Source: Campylobacterota bacterium (GTDB lineage Bacteria > Campylobacterota > Campylobacteria > Campylobacterales > SZUA-545). From it: 13,539 bases of DNA. The translations under genes were made by a program, and so were the position numbers. The stretch lies in NCBI GenBank assembly GCA_003561815.1, contig PWVP01000236.1:1-13539 (forward strand), given 5' to 3'. A model generated the notes under the pieces. The model did no database searches, was not told the DNA's origin, and saw nothing but the letters and a program-made list of their open reading frames with translations. Positions 1-8,131 of this stretch are shown here, in pieces. Position 1 is the stretch's first letter, and every line of letters starts with the position of its first letter.

Positions 1-1
1 C

Positions 2-919
2 GACTATATCGACGCGCTTCTGGAGAGCGTCACCGGGAGCCTGGAGCGGGGTGAGTCGGTGCGCATCCGGGATTTTGGGCGCTTTAGCCTCACGCGGGTG
101 GGCCACCGTGAAGGGCGCAACCCCCAAACCGGTGATGCGATCGCCATCCCGGCCCATCAGCAGATCACCTTTCATCCGGCCAAGGCGCTCGCCGATGGGG
201 TTAACGCCCACTACCACCATCTCGCCCCCCGGCTGATTGAGGCGCGCGCCTGGGAGGAGGATAGCGACTGTACGCTCTCGCGCTATCTCATCTGGATAAT
301 CGGCGGCCTGATTGTGCTGCTGCTTTTGGCGATTGGCACCTACCACTGGATGAGCACCCCGCCTGAGCCGGCGGCCATCACCCAGCCAGCACCGACGACA
401 CCGCCTGAGCCTACACCCCAGCCCGCTCCAGAGCCCGAACCCGAACCGACACCCCAGCCAGAGCCCAAGCCTGAGCCTGAAGCAGCCCCTAAACCCGAAG
501 CGACCATCGAGCCCGAACCCCAGCCGCCGGTGGCGCCTCCGGCGGTCATCACGCCCGATCGGCACCGGGTTAGCGCAACCGATAATCTCTGGAAAATCTC
601 AGAGCACTACTGGCTGGATGCCACCCTCTGGCCGGCCATCTACGGCCACAACCGCTTTTTGGACGATCCCGATCTGATCTATGCAGGAGCCGTTCTTAGA
701 TTGCCCCAGCGCCCCGAACCGGTCCACGCACCCCAGCGACTTCAGCTGGAAGAGGACTTTATCCGCGCCTATGAGGCCTACCTGCGCCACGAGAAGAAGA
801 GTCAGGCACTCTGGCTGCTCTATATCGGTCACCGCAAATATGGCCTCTTTAGCGATATCGGCACCCATGAGGCGATCGCGGCCAACCACCGTGCGATTTT
901 GCTCAAGCTTTTAGATTAA
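2..919 (+). CDS. HU-family DNA-binding domain fused to a membrane helix and periplasmic LysM domain (5' end cut by window)
   Basis: The open frame runs in from the left edge, so the true start lies outside the window; the GTG at 59 falls inside the HU fold and is not the start. About 305 residues are visible. Residues 1-68 are the C-terminal part of an HU/IHF domain, with the signature GRNPQTG; its proline is the residue that intercalates into bent DNA. A hydrophobic helix follows at about 95-117, then a Pro/Glu-rich spacer (119-184, PEPEP-type repeats as in TonB), a LysM domain at about 186-235 (starts HRVSATDNLWKISEHYW, ends AGAVLRLP), and a helical tail of about 70 residues. Inferred topology: HU in the cytoplasm, LysM in the periplasm bound to peptidoglycan, with the spacer crossing between them. 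A nucleoid-to-wall anchor is the simplest reading but is unproven. Domain calls are firm; the function is inference. Confidence 0.88.
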   Translation, partial: DYIDALLESVTGSLERGESVRIRDFGRFSLTRVGHREGRNPQTGDAIAIPAHQQITFHPAKALADGVNAHYHHLAPRLIEARAWEEDSDCTLSRYLIWIIGGLIVLLLLAIGTYHWMSTPPEPAAITQPAPTTPPEPTPQPAPEPEPEPTPQPEPKPEPEAAPKPEATIEPEPQPPVAPPAVITPDRHRVSATDNLWKISEHYWLDATLWPAIYGHNRFLDDPDLIYAGAVLRLPQRPEPVHAPQRLQLEEDFIRAYEAYLRHEKKSQALWLLYIGHRKYGLFSDIGTHEAIAANHRAILLKLLD

Positions 920-967
920 GCTCAGAACAGTCCGAGACAATAGGGAGCCCAACCTAAGGAGCGTGTG

Positions 968-2803
968 ATGATAGAGCGATTTTGCAAACTAAGCGTCGGC
1001 TACAAGAGTGCCATCCTAATGGTCGCAGCGGCAGTGGTGGTGCTGCTTATGGCCTGGATCGGGATGCAGCTCTATCTCGCCTCCGCTCGAGAGGAGGCCT
1101 ATACCCAGGTGGCCCAAAACCTCCAGGGTGCCTTTGAGCGCCAGCAGGAGGCCAAGGGGGCGATGATGCTCTCGACCGCTTTGGCGATGGCACAGAGCGA
1201 TACGGTACACGAGGCGCTGCTTAGCCGTGAGCGCACAGCGGTGCTCGCCTTTTTAGAGCGAAGCGCCCGGGATCTGGCCGCACACACCGAGATCGCCGGT
1301 GCGCAGTTTCATATCCACACCGATGAGGTGCGCTCCTTTCTGCGCCACTGGCGCCCCGATCGTCACGGTGACGATCTGAGCGATTTTCGCCACACCATCA
1401 ACGCCGTCGCACGCAGCCGAGAACCGGTTGTGGCGGTAGAGATCGGTGTGGCGGGGCTGACGCTGCGCGCCATCGCACCGATACTGCAAAACAGTCGCTA
1501 TCTGGGCTCAATCGAGTTTATCGAGGGGTACGGCTCGGTCGCGATGGAGCTGGCAGAACAAGAGATCGCGCTTCTGACGATGATGGATGGCGATCTGGCC
1601 CGCCCCGGACAGGAGGGGACGCGCATCGGAGAGTACCTGAGCGATCAGAGCCATATCGACGCCCGGGTGCTCGCTATCGCCCAGAGGCTCGATCTAAAGC
1701 TGCTGCGCGAGCGCGGGGCCATGGCGGCTGAGGGGTATCTTTTTATCGCGGCACCGGTGGTGGACTTTAGCGATCGCGAGGTGGGGCTGGCTCTGCTGGC
1801 ACAACCGCTTGAGATCGTCGAGGCACAGGTGCGCGAAGCGGAGGGGCTCATCTACATCTTCTTCGCCCTCTCGGCCGCACTGGTGGCGGTGCTTCTGATC
1901 GCGTCACTGGGGGTCAATCAGCTGATGATGGTTCGCCCCTCTGTGCGGGCGATCAAAGAGGTCTTTACCGGCACCGAGGAGGTCAATGCCGCCAGCGCGC
2001 AGATCGCCGATGCGGCCACAACGCTGGCCGATAGCGCCACGCAGCAGGCCTCCAGTGCAGAGCAGATCAACGCCACCACCCAGCAGGCGGCCAGCTCCAA
2101 TCAGCACACCGCCACCCAGGCCCAGAAGGCCGACACCCTGGCCAAAGAGGCCGACCGTGCCGCCAAAGAGGGGGGTGAAAAGCTCCAGAGCCTGAACGGC
2201 TCCATGGTGCGCATCACCGAATCGAGTGAGCGGATTGCAAAAATCATCAAGACCATCGATGAGATCGCCTTTCAGACCAACCTGCTCGCGCTGAATGCCG
2301 CCGTGGAAGCGGCTAGAGCGGGCGAGCACGGTCTGGGCTTTGCGGTGGTGGCCGATGAGGTGAAAAACCTCGCCACCCGCGCCTCAGAGGCGGCGCGTGA
2401 GACCGCTTCGATTATCCAGGAGGCGATCGAGCAGATCCGCGAAGGCAGCCGCATCACCAAAGAGACCGATCACGCCTTTGAGGTGATCTTACAGAAGGTC
2501 AACGAGACCGCCTCGCTGATCAGCCAGATTGAGGCGGCCACCCAGGAGAACGCCCAGAGCATGCAGCAGATCTCTGAGGCGATGAACACCATTGACGAAG
2601 CGGTGCAGCAAAACGCCGCCACCAGCGAAGAGGCGGCTGCGGCCAGCGAGGAGCTCAGCGCCCAGACCGCCACCATGAACGAAAGCATGCGGCGGGTGGC
2701 CGCACTGATCGGCTACGACCCCGACAGTGGCGAAAGTGTCACCAAAAGAAACATTGCTCAGATCCCGCCTGCGCGCCACAGAGACGATGAGACGGATGAG
2801 TAG
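968..2803 (+). CDS. Transmembrane methyl-accepting chemotaxis protein
   Basis: This is a chemoreceptor that senses ligand in the periplasm and controls the CheA/CheW kinase array. Numbered from the GTG at 965, the first membrane helix is at about 17-38. A periplasmic Cache-like sensor follows (39-293, with the segment RPDRHGDDLSDFRHT typical of this receptor group), then a second helix at about 294-317. The cytoplasmic part is a long coiled coil with the highly conserved hairpin tip at about 431-475 (IDEIAFQTNLLALNAAVEAA, then GFAVVADEVKNLA). No convincing HAMP domain lies between helix 2 and the coiled coil, and no CheR-docking pentapeptide is seen at the C terminus (ends DDETDE). ATG at 968 is preferred: AAGGAG at 956-961 lies 6 bases upstream, but only 3 from the in-frame GTG at 965. 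No other chemotaxis genes are nearby. The ligand is unknown. Confidence 0.93.
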   Translation: MIERFCKLSVGYKSAILMVAAAVVVLLMAWIGMQLYLASAREEAYTQVAQNLQGAFERQQEAKGAMMLSTALAMAQSDTVHEALLSRERTAVLAFLERSARDLAAHTEIAGAQFHIHTDEVRSFLRHWRPDRHGDDLSDFRHTINAVARSREPVVAVEIGVAGLTLRAIAPILQNSRYLGSIEFIEGYGSVAMELAEQEIALLTMMDGDLARPGQEGTRIGEYLSDQSHIDARVLAIAQRLDLKLLRERGAMAAEGYLFIAAPVVDFSDREVGLALLAQPLEIVEAQVREAEGLIYIFFALSAALVAVLLIASLGVNQLMMVRPSVRAIKEVFTGTEEVNAASAQIADAATTLADSATQQASSAEQINATTQQAASSNQHTATQAQKADTLAKEADRAAKEGGEKLQSLNGSMVRITESSERIAKIIKTIDEIAFQTNLLALNAAVEAARAGEHGLGFAVVADEVKNLATRASEAARETASIIQEAIEQIREGSRITKETDHAFEVILQKVNETASLISQIEAATQENAQSMQQISEAMNTIDEAVQQNAATSEEAAAASEELSAQTATMNESMRRVAALIGYDPDSGESVTKRNIAQIPPARHRDDETDE

Positions 2804-2851
2804 TTACTAATAGTAACACTATTTTAAAAACTGGATTACTTTTGGTAACAC
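2803..2851. promoter_or_regulatory. Pair of operator-like dyad repeats upstream of acnB
   Basis: Two related 16-base elements, TTACTAATAGTAACAC (2804-2819) and TTACTTTTGGTAACAC (2836-2851), match at 13 of 16 positions and begin exactly 32 bp apart, about three helical turns, so they lie on the same DNA face. Each contains the dyad TTAC-N5-GTAA. The first sits within a perfect 15-base palindrome, GTTACTAATAGTAAC (2803-2817), that overlaps the last base of the chemoreceptor stop codon. The dyad form, repetition and phasing suggest binding of two dimers of a regulator of acnB. I do not recognise the regulator. Confidence 0.55.
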
Positions 2852-2876
2852 GCATGGGTGTATTGGGGGGAGGTTT

Positions 2877-2888
2877 GGCTACACTTTC
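2877..2888 (+). promoter_or_regulatory. Candidate acnB core promoter (-10-like GGCTACACTTTC)
   Basis: TACACT at 2880-2885 resembles a -10 hexamer and would put the transcription start near 2892, giving a leader of about 27 bases before the acnB ATG. No good -35 box lies 16-18 bp upstream, as expected for an activator-dependent promoter, and the operator pair lies just upstream. The same element with one base changed precedes the marR gene at 9500-9511. Confidence 0.4.
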
Positions 2889-2918
2889 TTCAAACAACCA
2901 CTGTTAAGGGAGCAAACC

Positions 2919-5471
2919 ATGTCATTTCTGCAGAGCTACGAAGCCCATGTTAAAGAGCGTGAAGCGGCGGGTGTTCCACCGCTTCCTCTGGATAAGGATC
3001 AGTGTGCCGATCTAATCGAGCTGATCAAAAAGGGGGAAGGGGATGTTGAGGCGCTTAAGACGCTTCTGTTTACCCGCGTCAGCCCCGGCGTGGATGATGC
3101 CGCCTATGTGAAGGCCGCCTTCCTGAATGATATCGTCCAGGGTAAGGTCAGCTGCGCCATCTCCAAAGCTGAGGCGATCACCGCTCTGGGCAAGATGATT
3201 GGTGGCTACAATGTCAAGCCGCTCATCGATGCACTGGCGATCGATGAGGTGGCGGCACTTGCCGCCGATCAGCTCAAGCACACCCTGCTGGTCTATGACT
3301 ACTTTAACGATGTGGCCGATCTGGCTAAATCCAACGCCCACGCTAAGGCGGTGCTCGAAAGCTGGGCCAACGCCGAGTGGTTTACCGCCAAGCCCGCCCT
3401 GCCGGAGAAGATGACCCTGACAGTCTTTAAGGCGCCGGGCGAGACCAACACCGACGACCTCTCCCCTGCGAGTGAAGCCTTTACCCGCAGTGATATCCCG
3501 CTGCACGCGCTGAGTATGCTCACCGGCAAGATGCCCGATGGGATTGCACAGATTGCCAAGATGCGTTCTGAGGGTAAATCGATCGCTTTTGTGGGCGATG
3601 TGGTCGGCACCGGTAGCTCCCGCAAATCCGGCGTCAACTCCGTACAGTGGCACATGGGTGAAGATATCCCCGGCGTGCCCAACAAGCGCACCGGCGGGGT
3701 GGTGATCGGTGGCGTGATCGCACCCATCTTCTTCTCCACCTGTGAGGACTCCGGCGCGCTGCCGATTCAGTGCGATGTGAGCGATCTGGAGACCGGTGAT
3801 GAGATCACCCTCTACCCCTATCAGGGCAAAGTTGAGAAAAACGGCCAGTGTGTCGCCGAGTTCAAGCTCACCCCCAACACGCTGGCCCAGGAGGTTCAAG
3901 CCGGTGGCCGGGTCAACCTCATCGTAGGCCGTGGCCTGACCAACAAAGCCCGCGAAGCGCTCGGTATGGAGCCGGAGAATATCTTCACCAAGCCTGAGCA
4001 GCCCGAAGATGATGGCAGCGGCTACACACTGGCGCAAAAGATGGTGGGCAAAGCGTGCGGCCTTAAGGGGGTGCGCCCGGGGATGTATGTGGAGCCGGAG
4101 ATTCTCACCGTGGGTAGCCAGGACACCACCGGAGCCATGACCCGCGATGAGATTAAAGAGCTGGCCGCACTGGGCTTTGGGGCCGATCTGGTGATGCAGA
4201 GCTTCTGTCACACCGCCGCCTACCCCAAGCCTTCAGACATCAAGCTGCACCATACGCTGCCGCACTTTATCACCAGCCGTGGCGGGGTGAGCCTGCGACC
4301 GGGTGATGGGGTGATTCATAGCTGGCTAAACCGCATGGTGCTGCCCGATACCGTCGGCACCGGTGCCGATAGCCACACCCGTTTTCCCATCGGCATTAGC
4401 TTCCCCGGTGGTTCGGGTCTGGTCGCCTTTGCGGGTGTAACCGGCTCTATGCCGCTGAGTATGCCCGAAAGCGTACTGGTGCGCTTTAAAGGCAAGATGC
4501 AGCCGGGAATCACCCTGCGCGATCTGGTCAACGCCATCCCCCATGTGGCGATCCAAAAGGGGCTTCTGACCGTCGAGAAGAAGGGCAAAAAGAACATCTT
4601 TAACGGCCGGATTCTTGAGATCGAAGGGCTGCCCGATCTGAAAGTCGAGCAGGCGTTTGAGCTCTCCGATGCCTCAGCGGAGCGAAGCGCCGCAGCGTGT
4701 ACGGTACGCCTGAACAAAGAGCCGGTCATCGAGTTTACCAAGAGCAATGTCAAGCTGCTCGAGGCGATGCTGGAGGCGGGCTATGAGGATAAGCGCACCA
4801 TCCAGCGCCGGATTGATAAGATGAAGGCGTGGCTGGATAACCCCACCCTGATGGAGCCCGATGCCGATGCGAAGTATGCTGAGGTGATCGAGATCGATCT
4901 CGATCAGATCAAAGAGCCCATCATCGCCTGCCCCAACGATCCGGACGATGTGGCGACCCTGACCGAGGTGCTCAAAGATGGCAGCCGTCCACAGCAGATC
5001 GATGAGGTGTTTGTGGGCAGCTGTATGACCAACATCGGCCACTACCGTGCGCTGGGCGAGGTGCTCAAAGGCGAAGGTCAGGTACCGACGAAGCTATGGG
5101 TGGTGCCGCCCACACGCATGGATGAGAAGCAGCTCTTTGAGGAGGGGTACTACAGCCTCTTTGGCGCAGCGGGTGCGCGGGTGGAGATGCCCGGCTGTTC
5201 GCTCTGTATGGGCAACCAGGCACAAGCGGCCAAAGGCGCGACCGTCTTTAGCACCAGCACGCGAAACTTCAACAACCGGCTGGGCAAAGAGACCAAAGTC
5301 TACCTTGGCAGCGCAGAGCTGGCGGCGGTTGTGGCGATGCTGGGCAAGATCCCCACGCCCGAGGAGTACAACCAGATTGCGACCACCAAGATTGCCGGCA
5401 AAGAGCTGGAGGTGTACCGCTATCTCAACTTCCACGAAATCGAAGGCTATCAGCTCGACGAACAGCACTAA
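2919..5471 (+). CDS. acnB: Aconitate hydratase B (bifunctional aconitase / 2-methylisocitrate dehydratase)
   Basis: This enzyme of the TCA cycle interconverts citrate and isocitrate through cis-aconitate; AcnB enzymes can also hydrate 2-methyl-cis-aconitate in propionate breakdown. The protein is 850 residues, close to the 865 of E. coli AcnB, and has the AcnB domain order: an N-terminal HEAT-like helical domain (about 1-160), then the swivel domain (about 170-380, with the motif GDVVGTGSSRKSGVNS), then the three catalytic domains. The motif VGTGADSHTRFPIG is present. The three [4Fe-4S] ligands are visible as Cys702 (VGSCMTNIGHYRA) and Cys760 and Cys763 (PGCSLCMGNQ), with spacing like Cys710/769/772 of E. 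coli. An AAGGGAG ribosome-binding site ends 7 bases before the ATG. It is a single-gene unit, with an operator-like region before it and a hairpin after it. In some bacteria apo-AcnB also binds mRNA; nothing here tests that. Confidence 0.98.
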   Translation: MSFLQSYEAHVKEREAAGVPPLPLDKDQCADLIELIKKGEGDVEALKTLLFTRVSPGVDDAAYVKAAFLNDIVQGKVSCAISKAEAITALGKMIGGYNVKPLIDALAIDEVAALAADQLKHTLLVYDYFNDVADLAKSNAHAKAVLESWANAEWFTAKPALPEKMTLTVFKAPGETNTDDLSPASEAFTRSDIPLHALSMLTGKMPDGIAQIAKMRSEGKSIAFVGDVVGTGSSRKSGVNSVQWHMGEDIPGVPNKRTGGVVIGGVIAPIFFSTCEDSGALPIQCDVSDLETGDEITLYPYQGKVEKNGQCVAEFKLTPNTLAQEVQAGGRVNLIVGRGLTNKAREALGMEPENIFTKPEQPEDDGSGYTLAQKMVGKACGLKGVRPGMYVEPEILTVGSQDTTGAMTRDEIKELAALGFGADLVMQSFCHTAAYPKPSDIKLHHTLPHFITSRGGVSLRPGDGVIHSWLNRMVLPDTVGTGADSHTRFPIGISFPGGSGLVAFAGVTGSMPLSMPESVLVRFKGKMQPGITLRDLVNAIPHVAIQKGLLTVEKKGKKNIFNGRILEIEGLPDLKVEQAFELSDASAERSAAACTVRLNKEPVIEFTKSNVKLLEAMLEAGYEDKRTIQRRIDKMKAWLDNPTLMEPDADAKYAEVIEIDLDQIKEPIIACPNDPDDVATLTEVLKDGSRPQQIDEVFVGSCMTNIGHYRALGEVLKGEGQVPTKLWVVPPTRMDEKQLFEEGYYSLFGAAGARVEMPGCSLCMGNQAQAAKGATVFSTSTRNFNNRLGKETKVYLGSAELAAVVAMLGKIPTPEEYNQIATTKIAGKELEVYRYLNFHEIEGYQLDEQH

Positions 5472-5477
5472 TCCTCC

Positions 5478-5502
5478 GGTGCGGCGACACTCTCGCCGCA
5501 CC
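5478..5502 (+). terminator. 10-bp hairpin after acnB
   Basis: GGTGCGGCGA pairs perfectly with TCGCCGCACC around a CACTC loop, starting 6 bases after the acnB stop codon. It is very GC-rich and stable, but no run of T follows, so it is not a classical intrinsic terminator. It may stop transcription with Rho or protect the 3' end of the mRNA. It separates acnB from the next operon. Confidence 0.55.
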
Positions 5503-5553
5503 ACTCTTCACACACCCTGCCCACCCTATAGCCACCCGATTAAAGCCCTGCAG

Positions 5554-5562
5554 TGATAAAAT
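5554..5562 (+). promoter_or_regulatory. Candidate extended -10 promoter of the sia operon
   Basis: TGATAAAAT fits an extended -10 box (TGnTAAAAT). It implies a transcription start near 5569, which leaves only a few bases before the ATG at 5576 but about 19 before the ATG at 5588. No clear -35 box is seen. The call rests on a short match in a short AT-rich stretch. Confidence 0.35.
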
Positions 5563-5587
5563 GAAATGACTTAAGATGGGGGTTGTC

Positions 5588-7564
5588 ATGGGTCTTAACA
5601 GCCTAAGAACCAGAATGGTTCTGATTGCGGCGGGTCTTCTGCTTTTAACCGGTCTTTTATCGCTGATCTTCTTTGAGCGGATTGCCGATCACATCAGCAC
5701 GCAGCTGAGTAGCGACTTCTCCTCTCAGCATGTGCTCTGGCAAAAGGAGCGCATCGGTGGGGTGATCAACCGGGAGCTCGCCCTTGCACAGAAGATGGTG
5801 GACTCCATGCCGATTCGCCGCTGGCTAATGGCGGATGATGATGAGGCGATCGCGGCCGAGGCGGCTTTAGAGCTGGAGAGCTTTCGTCGCCTGTTTGATG
5901 CCCAAAGCTACTTCGCCGTCCCCACCCGAAGCCAGAACTACTACTTCGCCGATGAGCCGCAGACCAAACCGCCGCTCATCAAGCAGCTCGATCGGGATCT
6001 CTCCGAAGATAGCTGGTACTTCTCCACCCTCAAACGCGGTGCGCCGATCAATATCAATATCGATGTCAACCACAAGCTTCAGACCACCCGTGTCTGGTTT
6101 AATCTGCTCGCCTACGAAGAGGAGGAGGTTATCGGTATTATCGGTACCGGCCTGGAGCTGACCGACTTTATCGCCGATCTGATCGCCTCACCCGAAGCGG
6201 GGGTGGAGACGATGCTGCTCTCTTCGGATCTGGCCGTAACCGCCCATGAGGATCCAGAGCTCATCACCTTCAACCTGCTCAGCCGCGAAGAGGAGGAGAT
6301 TATCCGAATCAACGATCTGCTCGATAGCAGCGCCGATCAGCACGCTTTAGAGGAGGCGTTTAAGAGGCTGCGCAACCATGAGGCGCAGACCATCACGCTG
6401 CAGGTACAGAAGGCGGGCACCCCCCATATCCTCTCGGCGGCCTGGCTACCGGAGATTGAGTGGTTTGCCCTTACACTGGTGGATAGCCGCCACCTCTACG
6501 GCAGCCGTGAGTTTATCCAGCTGGCCCTGATTATGGGGGGAGCGCTCGTGGCCGTGGTGGTGCTTTTGGGGCTCTTCTTTAGCCATCTGGTGCTCTCACC
6601 GCTCAACTTTATCGCCCGCGCGGCCGATCGGATTGCCGGTGGGGCCTACCACACCCGCCTCAACCTCACACGAAAAGATGAGATCGGGATGCTCGGCAGC
6701 GCCTTTGATCACATGAGTCAGACGGTCGAGGAGCACACCCGAAACCTGGAGCAGAAGGTTCAAGAGCGCACCCTCTCGCTCAAAGAGGCCAATAGCCGCC
6801 TCAACGAATCGATCGCCTATGCCGGCCTTATCCAATCTTCGCTGCTGCCCAGCCAGGCGCGAATGGCCAACCGCTTTGGGGAGCAGATGGTGATCTTTAA
6901 GCCCAAAGATCAGGTCGGCGGCGATCTCTACCTGCTCTTTGAGAGTCCGGAGGGGAGCCTGCTGGGGTTGGCGGACTGTACCGGTCACGGTGTGGCGGGG
7001 GCGATGATGACCATGACGCTGCACGCCACCTTGACCCAGCTGACTCAGGAGATGGGGCTGGCCCATCCGGCCAGGCTGCTTGGTGCGCTCAACAACCGGA
7101 TGCGCACCAACCTCAACAGCGAAGAGAAAAGCCGCATGGACAACGGGCTGGAGATGGGGCTGGTCTTTATCGATCGCCGCGCACAGACGCTCCGTTTTGC
7201 CGGTGCGCGCGTCGGACTCTATCGCATCCAGAACAAAAAGCCGATCCGCCAGCGCGGCGATCGCCAGAGTCTGGGCTACCGGCGCACTTCGCAGGATTTC
7301 CTCTTTCATGAGGAGGCGTTTAAGATCGAGCCAGAGTGCACCTACCTGATGCTCACCGACGGTCTTTTGGATCAAAGCGGCGGCGAAAAGGGGCTCCCCT
7401 TTGGGGTGCGGCGCTTTAATGCCCTTTTGGCCACCCTGGATCCCCTCCCCCTGGCCAAACAGCAGGCCCATATCGAGGCAGCATTAAGGGAGTTTCAGGG
7501 AGAATACCCCCAAAGGGATGATATTACCCTCGTCGCCTTTCGAAACCCCAAAGCAGAGGAGTAG
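5588..7564 (+). CDS. siaA: SiaA-like membrane sensor PP2C/SpoIIE-type protein phosphatase
   Basis: In the P. aeruginosa Sia system, SiaA is the membrane phosphatase that dephosphorylates SiaC in response to an outside signal. Numbered from the upstream ATG at 5576: membrane helix 1 at 14-33; periplasmic Cache-like sensor (about 35-312, containing SWYFSTLKRG and VIGIIGTGLELTDFI); helix 2 at 314-338; HAMP at about 339-392; a linking coiled coil to about 412; and a PP2C domain from about 435 to the end. The metal-binding residues all appear present: Asp450 (VGGDLY), Asp467 in ADCTGHG, Asp595 (TDGLLD) and Asp648/Asp649 (RDDIT), so an active enzyme is expected. ATG at 5588 is chosen because GGGGG lies 5 bases upstream, while 5576 has no ribosome-binding site and almost no leader. 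It is the first of four closely packed genes, with a 3-base gap to siaB. The signal sensed is unknown. Confidence 0.9.
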   Translation: MGLNSLRTRMVLIAAGLLLLTGLLSLIFFERIADHISTQLSSDFSSQHVLWQKERIGGVINRELALAQKMVDSMPIRRWLMADDDEAIAAEAALELESFRRLFDAQSYFAVPTRSQNYYFADEPQTKPPLIKQLDRDLSEDSWYFSTLKRGAPININIDVNHKLQTTRVWFNLLAYEEEEVIGIIGTGLELTDFIADLIASPEAGVETMLLSSDLAVTAHEDPELITFNLLSREEEEIIRINDLLDSSADQHALEEAFKRLRNHEAQTITLQVQKAGTPHILSAAWLPEIEWFALTLVDSRHLYGSREFIQLALIMGGALVAVVVLLGLFFSHLVLSPLNFIARAADRIAGGAYHTRLNLTRKDEIGMLGSAFDHMSQTVEEHTRNLEQKVQERTLSLKEANSRLNESIAYAGLIQSSLLPSQARMANRFGEQMVIFKPKDQVGGDLYLLFESPEGSLLGLADCTGHGVAGAMMTMTLHATLTQLTQEMGLAHPARLLGALNNRMRTNLNSEEKSRMDNGLEMGLVFIDRRAQTLRFAGARVGLYRIQNKKPIRQRGDRQSLGYRRTSQDFLFHEEAFKIEPECTYLMLTDGLLDQSGGEKGLPFGVRRFNALLATLDPLPLAKQQAHIEAALREFQGEYPQRDDITLVAFRNPKAEE

Positions 7565-7567
7565 AGG

Positions 7568-8131
7568 ATGCCCCAAGAGGATCAAAGCGCTCTTTTCAGG
7601 CTTCGCCAGAGTCTGGATGAGCAGAAGATTATGCTCTGTTTCAATGGGCCGCTTAACCGCAGTCTGATTGAGGAGATCGGCACCGCTTTGCGTAAGCATC
7701 TGGAGAGCGAGGCGCTCAGTCGCAGCACCGTGGGGGATGTCTTTTCAGTCTATATCGAGCAGACCCAGAACATCCGAAACTACGCAGCCAAAAACGCCCG
7801 TGATGCCCAGGAGGAGTTTCTGTTTAACTCCGCGATTGTGGTGATCCAAAGAGAGAACGGCGCGTATGCGATCAGCTCGGGCAACACCATCCGAGCGTGC
7901 GACTTCGCACCGCTGGCTGAGCAGCTTGATGCCCTTCAGAAGATGGATAAGGCGCAGCTCAAAGCCCACTACAAAACGATTCTTAAGGCCCCCAGCGATG
8001 GCGAGAGTGCGGGGCTGGGGCTGGTGAGCATGGCGCGGGTGGCCAGTGGCCCTATCGGCTATGACTACCGTCCGACAGAGGAGGGGTACGGCTTTTTTAG
8101 TCTTAAAGTTGAGATTGAGGGGGGAAAATAA
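7568..8131 (+). CDS. siaB: SiaB-family protein kinase (DUF6272)
   Basis: The protein is 187 residues, soluble, with no signal peptide or membrane helix. It matches the SiaB family (DUF6272), distant GHKL-fold kinases which in P. aeruginosa phosphorylate the switch protein SiaC and so oppose SiaA. Visible marks are the segment YIEQTQNIRNYA (62-73), where an N-box-like helix is expected, and the glycine-rich AGLGLVSMAR (148-157), which resembles an ATP-lid G-box. Identification rests on these marks, the size, and the position between a SiaA-like phosphatase and an unmistakable SiaC. It starts 3 bases after siaA, with GAGGAG overlapping the siaA stop region as ribosome-binding site, and its stop overlaps the siaC start by one base (TAATG). 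Kinase activity is known for the family, not shown here. Confidence 0.85.
   Translation: MPQEDQSALFRLRQSLDEQKIMLCFNGPLNRSLIEEIGTALRKHLESEALSRSTVGDVFSVYIEQTQNIRNYAAKNARDAQEEFLFNSAIVVIQRENGAYAISSGNTIRACDFAPLAEQLDALQKMDKAQLKAHYKTILKAPSDGESAGLGLVSMARVASGPIGYDYRPTEEGYGFFSLKVEIEGGK

Noticed and set aside
340..552. A minus-strand frame of Gly/Ser repeats
   Set aside because: It is the complement of the Pro/Glu repeat spacer of the HU-LysM gene, an artefact of low-complexity sequence.
2803..2830. Palindrome plus A/T run after the chemoreceptor gene as an intrinsic terminator
   Set aside because: The stem is AT-rich with a one-base centre, which cannot form a stable hairpin loop, and the close copy at 2836-2851 points to an operator.
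3012..4211. A 399-codon open frame on the minus strand inside acnB
   Set aside because: It is antisense to a certain, fully conserved gene; its translation has no recognisable domain, and long antisense frames are common opposite GC-rich genes.
6596..7471. A 291-codon open frame on the minus strand inside siaA
   Set aside because: It lies opposite the HAMP and phosphatase domains, which show intact catalytic residues on the plus strand; the antisense protein resembles nothing known.
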